The notes: generated by a model from the sequence alone, not told the origin. 64,000 bases of DNA from Gigantopelta aegis (GCF_016097555.1 NC_054713.1:40788793-40852792), one strand, 5' to 3'. Shown: positions 33,233 through 48,298, numbered from the stretch's first letter. Program-made: numbers and translations.

Positions 33233-33967
33233 ATTTCCAAACGAGTATAGGCAAATCACGTTCGTAAACAAATATTTAGAATTGTTATCGCTAATCCAAC
33301 TACGTGTTCAAAATTACCTTTCCTTCTGGTCAGATTTAGTACGCAAGCGCCCCATTAACGCACGCGCGGCCGTAAAATAGCTCGACGCAATTAGATCCGG
33401 GCACTTAACCTAAAACAAGAGCGGTTTGTAGAAGTATATCAATAAAAATCCAATTGACGACGACGTCAGAACGCTGAAGTAAATTTATTCAGCGGGACTC
33501 AAGGGTACTTAGCAAAGTCAACCCGACAGGTCTGTATCTGTAGGGGAAAATGTGGGGGATCAAAATGGGTGGACTACGTTATACTCGCCGACAAAAAATA
33601 TACGATGCTGTATTAAAGCTATAATCTCCACCCCCACACTATTTCACAAACTTTAGTATCTGGCAGTGCAAGCCCATGTTGTGCTAGGTTTCAGACTATC
33701 AACTGCCAACCCTGAGTTGGCCAATTCGACAGTACGTTCAGATTAACAACTAATCGTTGCATACGACAAGAATCGAGTTGTAAGAGCGCTCAGACTAGCA
33801 ACTGGACAGTCGTAGAAGTTGTGAGATCGGCGAGGTGACCAACTCCGTCGTGACTGTTGGTAGTCTGACCCCAGTATAAGCTGTGTATTTCTGGCAGGTA
33901 TGTTTCTCTCGCTGCATTAATTAACTGATCGATTGATTTCTCGATTAATAGATCGATCGATTGTGAT
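33229..33967. other. Intergenic, nothing recognised
   Basis: Single-copy-looking sequence of moderate GC. No open frame with a known motif. Confidence 0.35.
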
Positions 33968-34044
33968 TGACAGACAGACAGACAGACAGACAGATAGACA
34001 GACAGACAGATAGATAGATATACAGTCAGACAGACAGACAGATA
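33968..34044 (+). repeat. GACA/GATA tetranucleotide repeat
   Basis: Runs of GACA with interspersed GATA. Confidence 0.85.
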
Positions 34045-34892
34045 TAAGTAACTTGCTGTGACACAAATAAACAACTAATAATATCTCGAAAAAACTATAT
34101 TTTGCCATAATAAAAAAAACTTGATACAATGTGCTTTAAAAAATTTGTCACGTGCTGTATGACGTAAAACTAAAAATATTAAGCAGACTGTCGTGGCGCG
34201 AACTGTTTACATACACACAGAAACATATTCCGATATACATGTAACCCCAGCGAACGCCGCTCATAGCAGCAAGTATTTGCCTTTACGTACGCGAAACTGG
34301 GTGGTTAGAATTCGAGGAATGTAATTCATTTCGCCTGTAAATGAGTAAACGTGAGGGAGCGGTCACATATCGAACGGTGGTGTGCATTTCATTTTCTTAA
34401 AACTCGTTACCGCCGCACGAATAGACCTCCCTGTGCATCCCATCTGTTAAATAAATCGTATACAACGATTGCTTTTATGCACAAAATGTTGACAAAAATT
34501 AAATTATACATATGCACAGGTTGATGATAACGTATTTCGGGTAGAGTTAGAAAGAAAGGAACACTATAAGTAGGTGTCGACGAAACATGTGGTAGCGAAA
34601 ACCTAGTATTAATGAGAAGAGAAAATCGGGCTGGCAGTATATATAAATATATATAAAGACACGGTTTCGGGTAAACAGACACCGCCGTGTTGGAAATAGT
34701 ATAAGAATGTTTTAAGCGACATTTTATAGGATTTATTTATCAATGAGCTTCTTTTTTTTTTTTTGCTTTGTCCAAATGTACCTACGGTTTTTATTTACAC
34801 ATATTTGTCTGTCAGTGTGTCTATACTGTCTGTCACATCTGTCAGTTTATTTGTCCGTCTAACTGTGTGTCTCTCCCTCCCCCTGTCCCTCA

Positions 34893-34894
<2 letters not shown>
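34045..34894. other. Intergenic, nothing recognised
   Basis: No SINE and no convincing exon; a pyrimidine-rich lead-in to the CT repeat begins near 34800. Confidence 0.35.
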
Positions 34895-34989
<95 letters not shown>

Positions 34990-35058
34990 ATGTATCTTTT
35001 TCTCCCCCTCCCTCTCCCCCTCTGTCTCTCTCTGTCCCTCTCTCTCTGTCTCTCTCTG

Positions 35059-35122
<64 letters not shown>
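34895..35122 (+). repeat. Compound CT microsatellite
   Basis: Two long CT runs are separated by a less regular CTCC/CTGT segment. Open frames across it are Leu-Ser or Arg-Glu repeats. Confidence 0.9.
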
Positions 35123-35127
<5 letters not shown>

Positions 35128-35240
35128 TTTTTGGTTGGTTGCTTTTGCAAGTTGTGTGTTGTTATTGTTGATGATTTTACTTAGGAGCTTTTTTTCTTTG
35201 ATCTTTCAGAAGAAAAAAATCACAATAACCTATATACATG

Positions 35241-35243
<3 letters not shown>

Positions 35244-35303
<60 letters not shown>
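35244..35303 (+). repeat. CA microsatellite
   Basis: About 30 CA units. Confidence 0.9.
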
Positions 35304-35305
<2 letters not shown>

Positions 35306-36714
35306 ATATATCATACATTTATCTTTTAGAGAAAAAACTGGGTCGAAATCGACCAGTATGTATGTATGTGTTTGTGTATGTGGGTATGTAGTGTCTCTGT
35401 CAATCGCGTCGAGTGTTTTACAAGACGAGTTCAAAAGAAATTATTTAACAACTTCAACGAAGAGTTCACAACCCATTATACCCTGACCTTTCTCCCGACC
35501 AACGGCACTGCATACTTAATTGAAAGGGTATCAGTCGAAAGGCGTTCCGCTTATCTTCCCGGGTAAAAGAATGGACCGAGCAAATAAAATAATCCGCCAG
35601 TAGCCTTTTCTCATATATGTCATCGTCATTCGAACGACCAGTCTAAACCTTAAAGCCAACAAACGAATTGTCATTGTGAATGTTGTGGGGAGAAAACTGC
35701 GATTGTTGGAAAGAAAGGGATAGAAATAGTAATAAAAAAGCTACACGAGTGACCGTTAGATGCCATTTATTTTGCAATGATTTGTTTTAAAACGTGTCTT
35801 AAAGAAAGAAATCGAATTAAAAAAAAATATCATATTTAAAAGAAACTCTTTTTTTAAGCTAAAACTTACGTACACCAATTAAGCAGGCAGTTAACAAAAC
35901 GTCATAGGTAGTGGTCGATTTTGGTAGCATTAATTTCATTGAACAGTTTAGTTGTGAATATCACAAAATCAACAGGTTTGTTTTTATTGGTTCTAATTAA
36001 CATTATTTACTTTGTCACTCATGGAAAATAAATTAGCTTCGTGCAACCATCAACTGCACCTGTGGACGAATTACTGCAATAGCGTGTAGCCACTGAAGCG
36101 CGGCAACGTGGATGAGATGGGACGAGCTAATGTCACAGATACAGGGGCCGCACAAATAACCATCAGTGAGACCAGGGGGAAGACGGTCCTCTCGCCCGAC
36201 AACACCTGTTGCAGAAGGTATCCTAATTCCGTGCGCAGGCTCCGCGACAACCCCCGCACCTGGTCAGTTGACGCACCGGCACACATGGGTCAGTTTTACC
36301 TGTCAGCGCCGAGTGAGTTATGTCCAGGTAGACAAGGAACAATGGCACATGTGTGCTGTAATAGACTGGTACTGCGACACAGCATAGATGTGATTTACCC
36401 GAGCGTCCAGCGGCTGGGAGATATACTGGTGTCAGTTTTTCTCTCTTTTTCTCTATCTCTTTTCGTGGGCAGACGATCGGTCTTTGTACGGTGGAGAATG
36501 GAAGGACAATAAATCTATAGTGTCGTAATCTCTCGAGTCCAGCCTCTGGTTATTTTTTATATCTTGTTTGTTTTTATATCTTGTTTGTTTTTTTGTTGTA
36601 GGTATATGAAAGGATGTGGGTGGATTTTTTCGTCAACGATTGAAATTCTGTAAAAGAGGATGTTAAATGGTTTGAACAAAACGAAAAAAAAAAATTCAAC
36701 ATGAAGGTGAACAA
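35304..36714. other. Intergenic; GC-richer island near 36070-36420
   Basis: The island is open on both strands over 60-130 codons, but I recognise no domain. It could hold an exon, and nothing decides it. Confidence 0.3.
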
Positions 36715-37235
36715 CATAGTACTGGTAGAAATAACAATAACAACAGAAGTAGTAGCAGCAGAAACAACAGACGTAGCAACAGCAATATCAACAATAACAA
36801 TAGCAGCAGAACAGAAGTAGCAGCAGCAGCAACAAATACATCGTGATCATCATCAGCAACATCAACAGCAACCACATTACAACACATACGGTAGAAACAA
36901 CAGCAGTGATAACTATAACAACAGATACAATATTATCAATAGCAATGTCAACATTATCATTATCATCATCATCATCATCGCCATCACCACCAATATCGCC
37001 ATCAAGAGCATTGGCATCAACCGAAGAAGCAATAGTAACAATAGCAACAGAATAAAATATAAACAGCAGCAGCAACATCGATAGCATAAATAGCAACAGA
37101 AACAGCAGAAGCAGCATCGATAGCATCTATAGCAACAGACGCAGCAGCAACATTGATAGCATCAGTTGGAACAGAAACAGAAACAGCAGCAGCAACATCG
37201 ATAGTATCAGTTGCAACAGAAGCAGTAGCAACAGA
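36715..37235 (+). repeat. CAR/CAG triplet-rich region
   Basis: Interrupted AACAACAG, AGCAGC and ATCATC triplets. A 40-50 bp higher motif (AGCAGCAACATCGATAGCAT) recurs at 37067-37210. Confidence 0.8.
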
Positions 37236-37869
37236 AGAAGGAAGGCTGATGACCAAAATGAAGCATAGACATCTTTGAAGACTATGACTGATTTTAAAGA
37301 AACACTACTGGACCTCACAAGCCGACGGGTAGCTGTAAGTAGAACCTTTTTATGTAATACAAAACAAAGAAGTGAAAAACGTCTCAGCTATTTTATATTA
37401 CTGATAGAACATTGACTATACTTTCAATCTGATTAAAATTAGCTCCACTGGTTAATAACTATTACCTGGTAGACCAGTAGAGCTGATATCAATCGGATTG
37501 AATACAATTTCAGATGGAATTACTGCTGCATAGCACTACAATTAGTATCATTTCTATGAACATCCGGTTTCAAAGACTTTATGCTAGAAAACAGTTATTT
37601 ATAAGCTGGGGAAATACCCCCTCCCCTCCACAGAGGGCGGGGTTTTTTTTAATCCAGGGGAGGGGTAAACATAGTGGGTGAGGTAAGGGCGAAAAGAATG
37701 TTGTACAGAATTATAAAACGATGAAACAAACAGCATTTAAGTGTTTTAAATTACTCGTTTTTCTCTTTCTTCTTTCCCTCGCTGTCCCCTTCGTGCTCTT
37801 TTCTGTTTATCTCTCTCACTCTCCTTCTGTTCTTTAGTTATATGTTTGTCTGTCACTCGTCGCTTTTCT
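37236..37869. other. Intergenic, nothing recognised
   Basis: A diverged region with a pyrimidine-rich right edge. A short CCCCTCCCCTCC/GGGGAGGGG inverted pair lies near 37618-37664. Confidence 0.35.
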
Positions 37870-38680
<811 letters not shown>

Positions 38681-38908
38681 GACTGGGATCTAGCCCAGTT
38701 GGTAAAGCACTCGCTTGACACGTTTGGATCGTAGGATCGAATCCCCTCGGTGAACCCATCTGTTTCCTATCGCAACCAGTGCCCCACGGCTGTATTCCAA
38801 AGGCCGTGGCATGTGCTATCCTGTCTGCGGGATGTTGCATATAAAATATCCCTTGCTACTAATGGAAAAATGTAGCGTGTTTCCTCTCTGAGACTATATG
38901 ACACAATT
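38681..38908 (+). mobile_element. SINE-D, 3' truncated
   Basis: Head GGATCTAGCCCAGTTGG, B-box-like AGGATCGAATCCCC, and body to TTTCCTCTCTGAGACTATATG. The tail is absent. Confidence 0.8.
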
Positions 38909-39829
38909 TATGTTTATTTATTTAAAGTTGTCTTAGGCATGCTCAAAATTCCCACTGAGTGGGTACTTTGCCCAAATCTTAATTTCAAGCTCTTGTTTTG
39001 ACGTTTTGTTAAACATATATTCCTTTCCTTTAAAGTCGTGTCTCGATATAAGCATTTTTTTGCTACAGACTTTAAAGCAGCTTCACACCAACATGTTTTT
39101 GTCTATTTGTCGAGCTGTCAACTTTAACTATCGCTTTCTGTTTCGATTATTCAGCCTCTTGCCTTCTATTAACCGGGGTTGCGCCCCCTGTGTTTGCCAA
39201 TTCAATGAAAGAAACATAAAAATGCATCACCTTAGATTTTTTCTCCCCTATCTTTATTTAAGCGGAAATTGGCTATCGCTTAAATTCATTCTTTCATCAC
39301 ACAACGATTTATTGTCTGCGCATCTCTCTAGCTACCATCCTCCAATCCCCGGGCGTGTTGCATCTCGAGTTTTGTTTTGTGTGATGTCACGCGCGGAGCG
39401 CCAGGGTCGAATTTCCACTAGCTAGGGACGTGATCCCATAAAGTACGACGGAGGATGACTTTTTTTTTTTTTTTTTAAAGATGTCTTGTCAGAGTGTGGG
39501 ATCTATATATTTCTATAAACGTGATGTGTGTCACACCACTTGGTAAAGGCGGCGCCACACAATGCGAGTGCTTCGCAAGTAAATAGTCGATTGTTATAAT
39601 TGCATAATAGCAATCGATGAAGTCTTAATATTTGTCTTCATCGAGTGCTATATGCAATATTGCTATATGTCTTAATATTTGTATAGTCACAATAGGCTAT
39701 TCTATTGGTTATTAATTCGTGTCGTATGGCGCCGCATTAAGACGTACGTACCTGCTAAAATACGGAGATAATTGACACAAAGATGTAGCCTAGAGGTAGA
39801 TCGCTTGTCTAAGGTGTGATGGGTCGTAA
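38909..39829. other. Intergenic, no gene recognised
   Basis: A 130-codon frame at 39006-39425 has no family features. A T-run lies near 39460. Confidence 0.35.
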
Positions 39830-39967
39830 AGTCAATCGTCATCTGTGGACGTTATGGATTTACTGGTACATCAAACGCCATGGTATGTACTGCTCAGTCT
39901 ATGAGGTACATGTAAAAGATTTCTTACTGATTTTTCAGTAGAATAAGGTTAAGTGACGGCAGAAGGT
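39830..39967 (+). mobile_element. Highly diverged SINE-A fragment
   Basis: CTGGTACATCAAACGCC, ATGGTATGTACTGCTCAG and ACATGTAAAAGATTTCTTAC match the SINE-A body loosely. Confidence 0.55.
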
Positions 39968-41504
<1,537 letters not shown>

Positions 41505-41882
41505 TAAAGGGGCAGACCCTAGTTTTTAAACACTACAGCATATTTTTCAGTATTAGAACCATTTATGATCACAGAAATCAAATATTACTTATATTTTATT
41601 GTTTAGATTATCCATTTCCGTACAATCGAAGTGTTTCCGGTCATCTTGGTGTTTCTAATACCACAAAATGCACTTTTTTCATATTTTTAAAAACGCACGT
41701 GCGTCTGAGAAGTATTGGTTATTGATTCGAGTTCTAGTCTATTTTTAAGGATATTCTCTAGTTTTAACATCACAGACTCTTGTTTCACTCTGTTGTAACT
41801 TTATCCAAATGTGTTACAGGTTTGTTGATTAACTAAACTGAGTGTCCATTTTTACGAGTTGGAACTAGGGTCTGCGCCTTTA
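41505..41882. mobile_element. TIR MITE, copy 2
   Basis: Ends TAAAGGGGCAGACCCTAG and the reverse complement of CTAGGGTCTGCGCCTTTA. Interior matches 9545-9878 (TCATATTTTTAAAAACGC, GCGTCTGAGAAGTA). Confidence 0.82.
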
Positions 41883-41943
41883 AGAACACTTCTAGTTTAT
41901 TTCTCCGGAGAGGGATAATATCAGTCTCTGGCTTAAAATATCG

Positions 41944-41973
41944 GGGTGGGGGGTGGGGGGGGGGGGGGGGGTG
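41944..41973 (+). repeat. Poly-G tract
   Basis: G run interrupted by single T bases. Confidence 0.85.
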
Positions 41974-42121
41974 GGGTCATTGGTGAATCCAAAGAGGGTA
42001 ATAGGAAACTCCTCGCACGTTTGAAATATCCTTTTTAATTACTTTTATTGTCGTTTTAAAATTCATCATCCACAATATACCATATTCCATTGCTGTGAAA
42101 ACATATCTTTCAGCATATTTA

Positions 42122-42199
42122 GGGCGGGATATAGCCCAGTGACAAAGCGCACGCCTGATGCGCGGTCGGTGTGAGATCGATCCCCGTCGGTGGACTCTG
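42122..42199 (+). mobile_element. SINE-A head fragment
   Basis: GGCGGGATATAGCCCAGTG through GAGATCGATCCCCGTCGG. Only the tRNA-related head remains. Confidence 0.8.
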
Positions 42200-42882
42200 A
42201 AGATCATATATTACTGTACTCTTATTCGTGTTTTACTACAACATTCAATTGCCCTGAAAACACGTCTTTGGGCATATTTATTTCATTATTGTCCATGTAA
42301 CATGCTCCCGACCCCCTTACAAATTTTGTTTTCTTCAGCTCATTTTCATTCGACAAACTCAAACTTGACATTTTTACAATTCTGTGGCCCTGGATCCGCC
42401 CTGGGTGGGTAAGTAGAACACGAATAAGGACCAGAGCTAGCTCTGGCACTCGCCAAATTTGCCAAATAATTCCATGTAATAATTGACATTTTTTAGAAAA
42501 TAGCTGACAATTTCTTCAATTTATGAAGTTTAACAGATAATTTGGCGAATTGTTTTGCTCATCCAGAGCTAGCTTCGAGGGTACAGTAATATATGATATT
42601 TTCCAAGTAGGAAAAACAAAGTTTCAATGTAAAAATATTATTTTCTGGATGTTGGTTGCACGGCCCAGAAGACAATACCATTCCACACGTCATCAAGAGG
42701 TCATGACCTTCAAGGGTGTATCACGTGGGATTCCAGCACACTGTAACTGTCAGATTCATTAAGGGAAGCATGGCCATCTTTTGTAGTAGTGTTTTCAGAT
42801 GGGGTAAGACTTCCGTGTATATTATTTGACACTTGGGTCAGTAACTCGGAGAAATAAGGAGTGGTAGTGAAATATATTTACC
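42200..42882. other. Intergenic; inverted AGAGCTAGCT motifs
   Basis: CCAGAGCTAGCTCTGG (42431-42446) is a 16-bp perfect palindrome, and AGAGCTAGCTTC recurs near 42565. No gene. Confidence 0.4.
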
Positions 42883-42909
42883 GGCCTCGGTTAAGCCATC
42901 GGACATAAG

Positions 42910-43001
<92 letters not shown>
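42883..43001 (+). repeat. SINE-C head fragment running into CT microsatellite
   Basis: CGGCCTCGGTTAAGCCATCG then CATAAGGCG, then about 45 CT units. Confidence 0.75.
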
Positions 43002-43003
<2 letters not shown>

Positions 43004-43536
43004 TTTTACTGCCCCCTCTTGCCTTCCTCCCCACCTACTATGGAAAATATGGTCGGTTTGAGACAGCAGAAGCGGTACCGTGGGAGGGCAGGGGACTCAC
43101 CCTAAAATATTCAAGAGCCCCCTTTTTCCCCACTCTTTTAATTACCCCCCCCCCCACACCCCCACCCCCACACACACACACACACTAGGATGCCCTTCTG
43201 ACAAATTAGTCCATGTTCCCTTTTTTCCCGTTAGTCTCTGCCCCCTCCCCAAGCATAACATTTCCTGGATCCGCCTCCGATTGCTACAACCCCCACCCAC
43301 TGTGACTTACTGGACCAGGGCCCGGTTTCATACAGTAGGCTAACTGTATTGTGATGCTGATCTACAGCTGTGTGTGGCGGCGGCCCGCTCGAATGTTACC
43401 TTTTTCTACCGATTAGGTGAACGGCGTCCGCTCAGGTATGGCGAAGATTTGTATTAAATAACTTTACTCAAGATGAAAGAGCAAATCCAACGGGAGCATT
43501 ATGTTTCCATCATATAAAGCTTAGCACACACCTGAC
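43002..43536. other. Intergenic, nothing recognised
   Basis: A C-rich and CA-rich stretch lies at 43146-43186. No exon seen. Confidence 0.35.
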
Positions 43537-43716
43537 GACGGGATCTAGTTCAGTCTGGAGAGAGCTTGGCTGAGGTGCCTTGGTCGCAGGACTGAACCTC
43601 CTCGGTGAATCCATTCCCCGCCTCAACCAGTGCTCCACGACTGATATATCAAAGGCCATGGTATGTGGTGTCTTGTCTCCAAAAAGATGCGTATAAAAAG
43701 ACAGTTTGCTGCTAAT
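43537..43716 (+). mobile_element. SINE-D, truncated
   Basis: Head GACGGGATCTAGTTCAGTC, body to GACAGTTTGCTGCTAATG. Confidence 0.75.
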
Positions 43717-43723
43717 GAAGAAT

Positions 43724-43990
43724 TATGCGCGGTCGATCTGGAATCGATCCCCGTCAGCCATTTCTCGTTCTAGCCAGTGCTCCACAACTTGTGTAAAAAA
43801 GGCCCTGGAATGTGCTATCCCGTCTGTAGGATGGTGCATATAAAAGACTCTTTGCTGCTAATGGAAAATAGCAGACCACATCGTGGCGGAAGTGGGTTTC
43901 CTCTCTCATGTGTGTGGTCCTTAAGCACTAGCTACAGAACCGTAAATAAAATTGTTTTGAGTGTGCGTCGTTAAATAAATCAGTTTCATC
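43724..43990 (+). mobile_element. A/B chimeric SINE, 5' truncated
   Basis: Starts TGCGCGGTCGATCTGG; B-type tail GTGTGCGTCGTTAAATAAATC. Confidence 0.8.
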
Positions 43991-44449
43991 CTTCTTCCTG
44001 CCTTTAATATGTGACGCGTAACAGGGAAAACACAGATTCCCTGCAAAATATTTTAATCTGCACATAATTTAAATATATATACATAAATGCGTCGTTCGCA
44101 GCGTAAAGCATTAAAAGTGTACAGTTGACTGGTCGCAGGCTCGCAGTGTGCACCTTGCATAACTCACCTATCTCAAGCTACAGGTGGCGTATCGTTTATG
44201 TTGTCGCACGAACCGCAGTCTCGACGTTTCGAATACATTAGTGAGGTGTGCAGTCTCGTATCGTGGGAAAACAATGACCGACAAAATGGTTGTTTGTCTG
44301 GATTGGAGTATACCTTAATTGCGCATCGTCATTGTAATACGTCGTCTTGTACCTCGAGTGATCCTCGATTTAATAGTGATAATTCAGTGTAGCAAGACTA
44401 CCAGTAGTAACGTAGTGGGGGCAGATACAACAGATTTAGTCGTGGTGGT
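43991..44449. other. Intergenic, nothing recognised
   Basis: No repeat or coding match recognised. Confidence 0.35.
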
Positions 44450-44612
44450 AGTGGATTTAGTGGTAGTGGTAGAGGTAGTGGTGGTGGTGGTAGTGGTAGC
44501 GGTAGTAGTAGTAGTGGAAGTAGTAGTAGTAGTTGTAATAGCTGCAGCAGCAGTAGTAGTAGCAGTAGCAGTAGTAGTAGCAGCAGCATTAGTAGTAATA
44601 GTAGTAGTAGTT

Positions 44613-44703
<91 letters not shown>

Positions 44704-44716
44704 CAGCAGCAGTAGT
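44450..44716 (+). repeat. GTA triplet microsatellite
   Basis: Begins with GTGGTA mixtures and becomes pure GTA for about 100 nt. The long Val-rich and Thr-rich frames are translations of it. Confidence 0.9.
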
Positions 44717-45006
44717 TGTAATACTATATATTGTCATCATTATATATATTTTTAATGATTTTGATTTTTTTTTAATTACCACCACCACCACTACTGTCCG
44801 TCCGTCCGTCTGTCCGTGTGTCTGCCTGTCTGTCTGTCTATAATTACCGGTATTTCCAACAAAATGTAGGTTACTTAGAGCTGTTAACCCTAGTTTCAAA
44901 GGCACTTTTCGTTTCTGTTTCGTATAAAATTAATTTTGAGATACTAAAATCTTCAAACACACCGGTACGACCAGAAATCCAAGTCCGCGACTTTAAATTG
45001 TGTTTA

Positions 45007-45396
45007 CCGGCCTCGGTGGCGTCGTGGCAGGCCATCGGTCTACAGGCTGGTAGGTACTGGGTTCGGATCCCAGTCGAGGCATGGAATTTTTAATCCAGAT
45101 ACCGACTCCAAACCCTGAGTGAGTGCTCCGCAAGGCTCAATGGGTAGGTGTAATCCACTTGCACCGACCAGTGATCCATAACTGGTTCAACAAAGGCCAT
45201 GGTTTGTGCTATCCTGCCTGTGGGAAGCGCAAATAAAAGATCCCTTGCTGCCTGTCGTAAAAGAGTAGCCTATGTGGCGACAGCGGGTTTCCTCTAAAAA
45301 AATATGTGTGGTCCTTGGCCATATGTCTGACGCCATATAACCGTAAATAAAATGTGTTGAGTGCGTCTTTAAATAAAACACTTCTTTCTTTCTTTC
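45007..45396 (+). mobile_element. SINE-B, full length with target duplication
   Basis: Flanked by the perfect 12-bp duplication TTAAATTGTGTT at 44993-45004 and 45397-45408. Low divergence from the other B copies suggests a fairly recent insertion. Confidence 0.9.
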
Positions 45397-45583
45397 TTAA
45401 ATTGTGTTCCTCTGTAATTAATTGTCGGTGGCTGTTTGCTGTTTTATCTTGCCCTGTCATTGTTCACGGCAGCCATTAGGAGTCTGGTCGTGAGTGCATG
45501 AATATTGGTGTGCACGATTCCAAGAACACGACTGGAAGCATGGGTGTGTGCGTGAATGTGTGACCTGGTTACAGGGGTAATCA

Positions 45584-45850
45584 CCGGCCTCGGTGGCGTC
45601 GTGGTATAAGCCATCAGACATAAGGCTGGTAGGTACAGGGTTCGCAACTCGGTACCGGCTCTCACCCAGAGCGAGTTTTAATGACTCAGTGGGTAGGTGT
45701 AAGCCACTGCACCCTTTTCTCTCTCACTAACAACTAACAATTAACTCACAGTCCTGGACAGACAGGCCAGATAGCTGAGGTGTGTGCCCAAGACTGCGTG
45801 CTTGAACCGTAATCGGATATAACCACGAAAATAAGTTCAAATGACATGAA
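45584..45850 (+). mobile_element. SINE-C, full length
   Basis: CGGCCTCGGTGGCGTCGTGG head to the AAGTTCAAATGACATG tail. Confidence 0.87.
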
Positions 45851-45924
45851 ACCGGGGAAATGCGTGGCACACGTCACTGATCTCTTTCAGATTATTTTTT
45901 AATGTACTTATTCTAGTTATTCAA

Positions 45925-46258
45925 TTTTTGATTTATTAATCATCGGCTATTGGATGTCAAACATTTAGCAATTTTGACATATTCTTAGAGAGAAAACACG
46001 CTACGTTTTTCCATCAGTAGCAAGGGATTCGCCAAAACTGACAATTTTGACAACTGGTATATCAAAGGCCGTGGTATGTGCTATCCTGTCTGTTGGATGG
46101 TTCATGTAAGAAATCCAGTGCTACTAATGGGAAAATGTAGCGGGTTTCCTTGTTTAGATTATATTTCAAAATTACCAAATGTTCGACATCCAATAGCCGA
46201 TGACTAATAAGTCAATATGTTCTAGCGGTGCCGTTAAAGAAAACAAACTTTAAAGTGT
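45925..46258. mobile_element. SINE-A inverted pair
   Basis: A minus 3' part (TTGATTTATTAATCATCGGC to AGTAGCAAGGGATTC) is joined at about 46030-46050 to a plus 3' part (AACTGGTATATCAAAGGCC to GCCGTTAAAGAAAACAAAC). Its architecture resembles the tRNA-unit foldbacks, at an unrelated site. Confidence 0.78.
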
Positions 46259-46849
46259 TTAATGCACGACTGCGGGTATATTTGGGCCTGGGTGCTAAAC
46301 AATTGTTTGTCTCTGTCCTGTCCATCTCCTTGTCACTTGAACGATAACCTTGGGCAATAGTAAGACTAATTGACAGAGGATGCCCTTCAACTTAATAATT
46401 AATCTATTTCACTTCTCGCGGGATTATTTCAGTACACCAATTAATACACTTCTTAAATGACAAATGACAATAGTCGTCTGTTTCTCTATTTCCTGTTTAA
46501 ACACCTCTAGTTTTGTTCTGTTACTCAACAACTGACGACCAGAAGGGGACACCACATTTCTATTAGTCGTTTAGAGAATAGCACTTCTCTTGTTGACATC
46601 CGGTCCCGATGATAGATGAATTCCCATTGGTCCCTTGGGCATGCGGCAAAATGCTGCTTTCCGTAATAAATTCTCTCCCTTGACATTACTTGTTAGTGTC
46701 AACCCGTTTGCCCCCGGGCCTCGTTTGTCTGTTGTTGTTTAAGAGTCCGGGTTTAACGAGACGTAAATAACGTTGTTGTTGTTGTTGTTGTTGCTTTTAC
46801 CTGCGTTAAGATGTATGATTCGTGCATTGCATACATCACTGGATAAAGA
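46259..46849. other. Intergenic, nothing recognised
   Basis: A short GTT run lies at 46770-46790. No gene. Confidence 0.35.
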
Positions 46850-47159
46850 AGCTTGTTTTGGTTAACGACACCACTAGAGCACATTGATTTATTAATCATC
46901 GGCTATTGGATGTGAAGCATTTGTTAATTTCAATATATAGTCTTAGAGAGGAAACCCTCTACATTTTGTTCCATTAGTAGCAAGGATCTTTTATATGCAC
47001 CATCCCACAGACAGGATAGCACATATGACGGACTTTGGTAATATCAGTCGTGGTGCATTGGCTGGAGAGAGAAATAACCCAATAGGCCTTCTGACGGGGA
47101 TCGATCCCAAACCGACTGCGCATCAAGCGAGACGTTTACGACTGGGCTACGTCCCGCCC
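46850..47159 (-). mobile_element. SINE-A, full length
   Basis: AACGACACCACTAGAGCACA tail at left, GATCGATCCCAAACCGAC and GGGCTACGTCCCGCCC at right. Confidence 0.88.
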
Positions 47160-47195
47160 ACATCACTGAATAAAAACCCAGGTGCTTTGTGTATC

Positions 47196-47528
47196 ATAAG
47201 CGTACGAGACAGTGGGGGAGCAGGGGAGGCAACTGCCCCCCCCCCCCCCCCCCCCCCCCCCACCCCCCCCCCCCCCCCCCCCCCCCAGTCCTGGAGCAAA
47301 ACCTCAAATACGGGCAAAAATGACACAGATATTCGAAAATAATATGCTAACCTGAGATCTTTTTACCATATATTTCCATCATTCTGCCCTCAAAATTAGT
47401 TGCAATATATGTAACAATGCGTAGTGATTTGTTTGCAACCTGGTGTAGCTATTTGGTAGTAATGCTAATATGAATAAATGTTGATATCCAGATTCGGGCT
47501 GCAAAACTGGGAGCTCGTACGCCTATGC
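47196..47528 (+). repeat. Dispersed element G, copy 1
   Basis: Matches 61843-62125 (GGAGCAAA..TTC/ACGGG..AAAA, TAAATGTTGATATCCAGATTCGGG type). The ends CATAAGCGTACGAG and CTCGTACGCCTATG form 14-bp inverted repeats, so it is probably a MITE. A poly-C tract (47237-47286) lies inside. Confidence 0.7.
47237..47286 (+). repeat. Poly-C tract
   Basis: About 50 nt of C with a single A. Confidence 0.9.
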
Positions 47529-47878
47529 TTTATATAATGATACTTTCAGTCTATAGGATACACTTTGGCTGATATCTTCGAGCATGCCAAAAATATTTTG
47601 AGAGGGATCAGACCTATAATTCGAACTCTAATTATAAACGCGATGGTGTCCTGTGGGGGTCGGGAGGTGAAGGGGCTAATTTAGGTGCATATTCACCTGT
47701 TTTGAGACACTAATTTCCATGCAAATTCATCAACATTTTCCTCATATGCGTAAAGTAATAACAAGTTCATGGGTATCGTTTTAAAAGTCCTATTATCTGT
47801 ATATTCTCAAATAAACACCCTGATTTAAATTTGTGGCCACATGTTATGTCCTTTCGCAAAATGGGGTGAGTAAATCAC

Positions 47879-48182
47879 ACTGAATGAATGAATGAATGTT
47901 TAACGACACCCCAGCACGAAAAATACATCGGCTATTGGGTGTCAAACTATGGTAATGCAAATAAATAAAGTGATGATCAACATCAATATAAAAATTCAAG
48001 GTTTAAACAAAAACAGTGTAAAGAACTGTGCATAAATACAAATACAAATATCACAGAATTTTACGGATACTGAATTTTACTCTCAACTTCAATTTGTGCT
48101 GTATTGGCCATTCTCAAAGAGAATGTTACACCCCTGCACCACGGTGAGGTTACAGCACGCGCAGGGGTAAATCACACTGAAT
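47879..48182 (-). mobile_element. SINE-like family F
   Basis: Minus copy of the element at 55237-55557. The left end holds ATTC-type repeats and GTTTAACGACACCCCAGC, and the right end CACCACGGTGAGGTTACAGC. The 3' end GACACCCAATAGCCGATG resembles SINE-A's GACATCCAATAGCCGATG. Confidence 0.78.
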
Positions 48183-48297
48183 AAAGTTATATCCATATTA
48201 GCTGATTTGTTAACACTCACAAAATTTTAGACAGACAAATGTGTGAATTAAACATTTAACGAAAAATAGTAAATAAAATAAATAAATAAATAAATAC

Positions 48298-48298
<1 letters not shown>

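Noticed and set aside
34763-35329. Leu/Ser-rich and Arg/Glu-rich open frames over CT repeats (also at 37746-38082, 53042-53335, 51067-51279)
   Set aside because: Dinucleotide repeats stay open in several frames by composition; they are not proteins.
36108-36512. 134-codon frame as a gene
   Set aside because: Starts at GTG in the six-frame reading, no recognisable domain, and the last third is low-complexity Ser/Leu.
39006-39425. 139-codon frame
   Set aside because: No motif or homology recognised, and no ATG or splice context stands out.
44319-44905. Val-rich and Thr-rich 170-codon frames
   Set aside because: Translations of the GTA triplet repeat.
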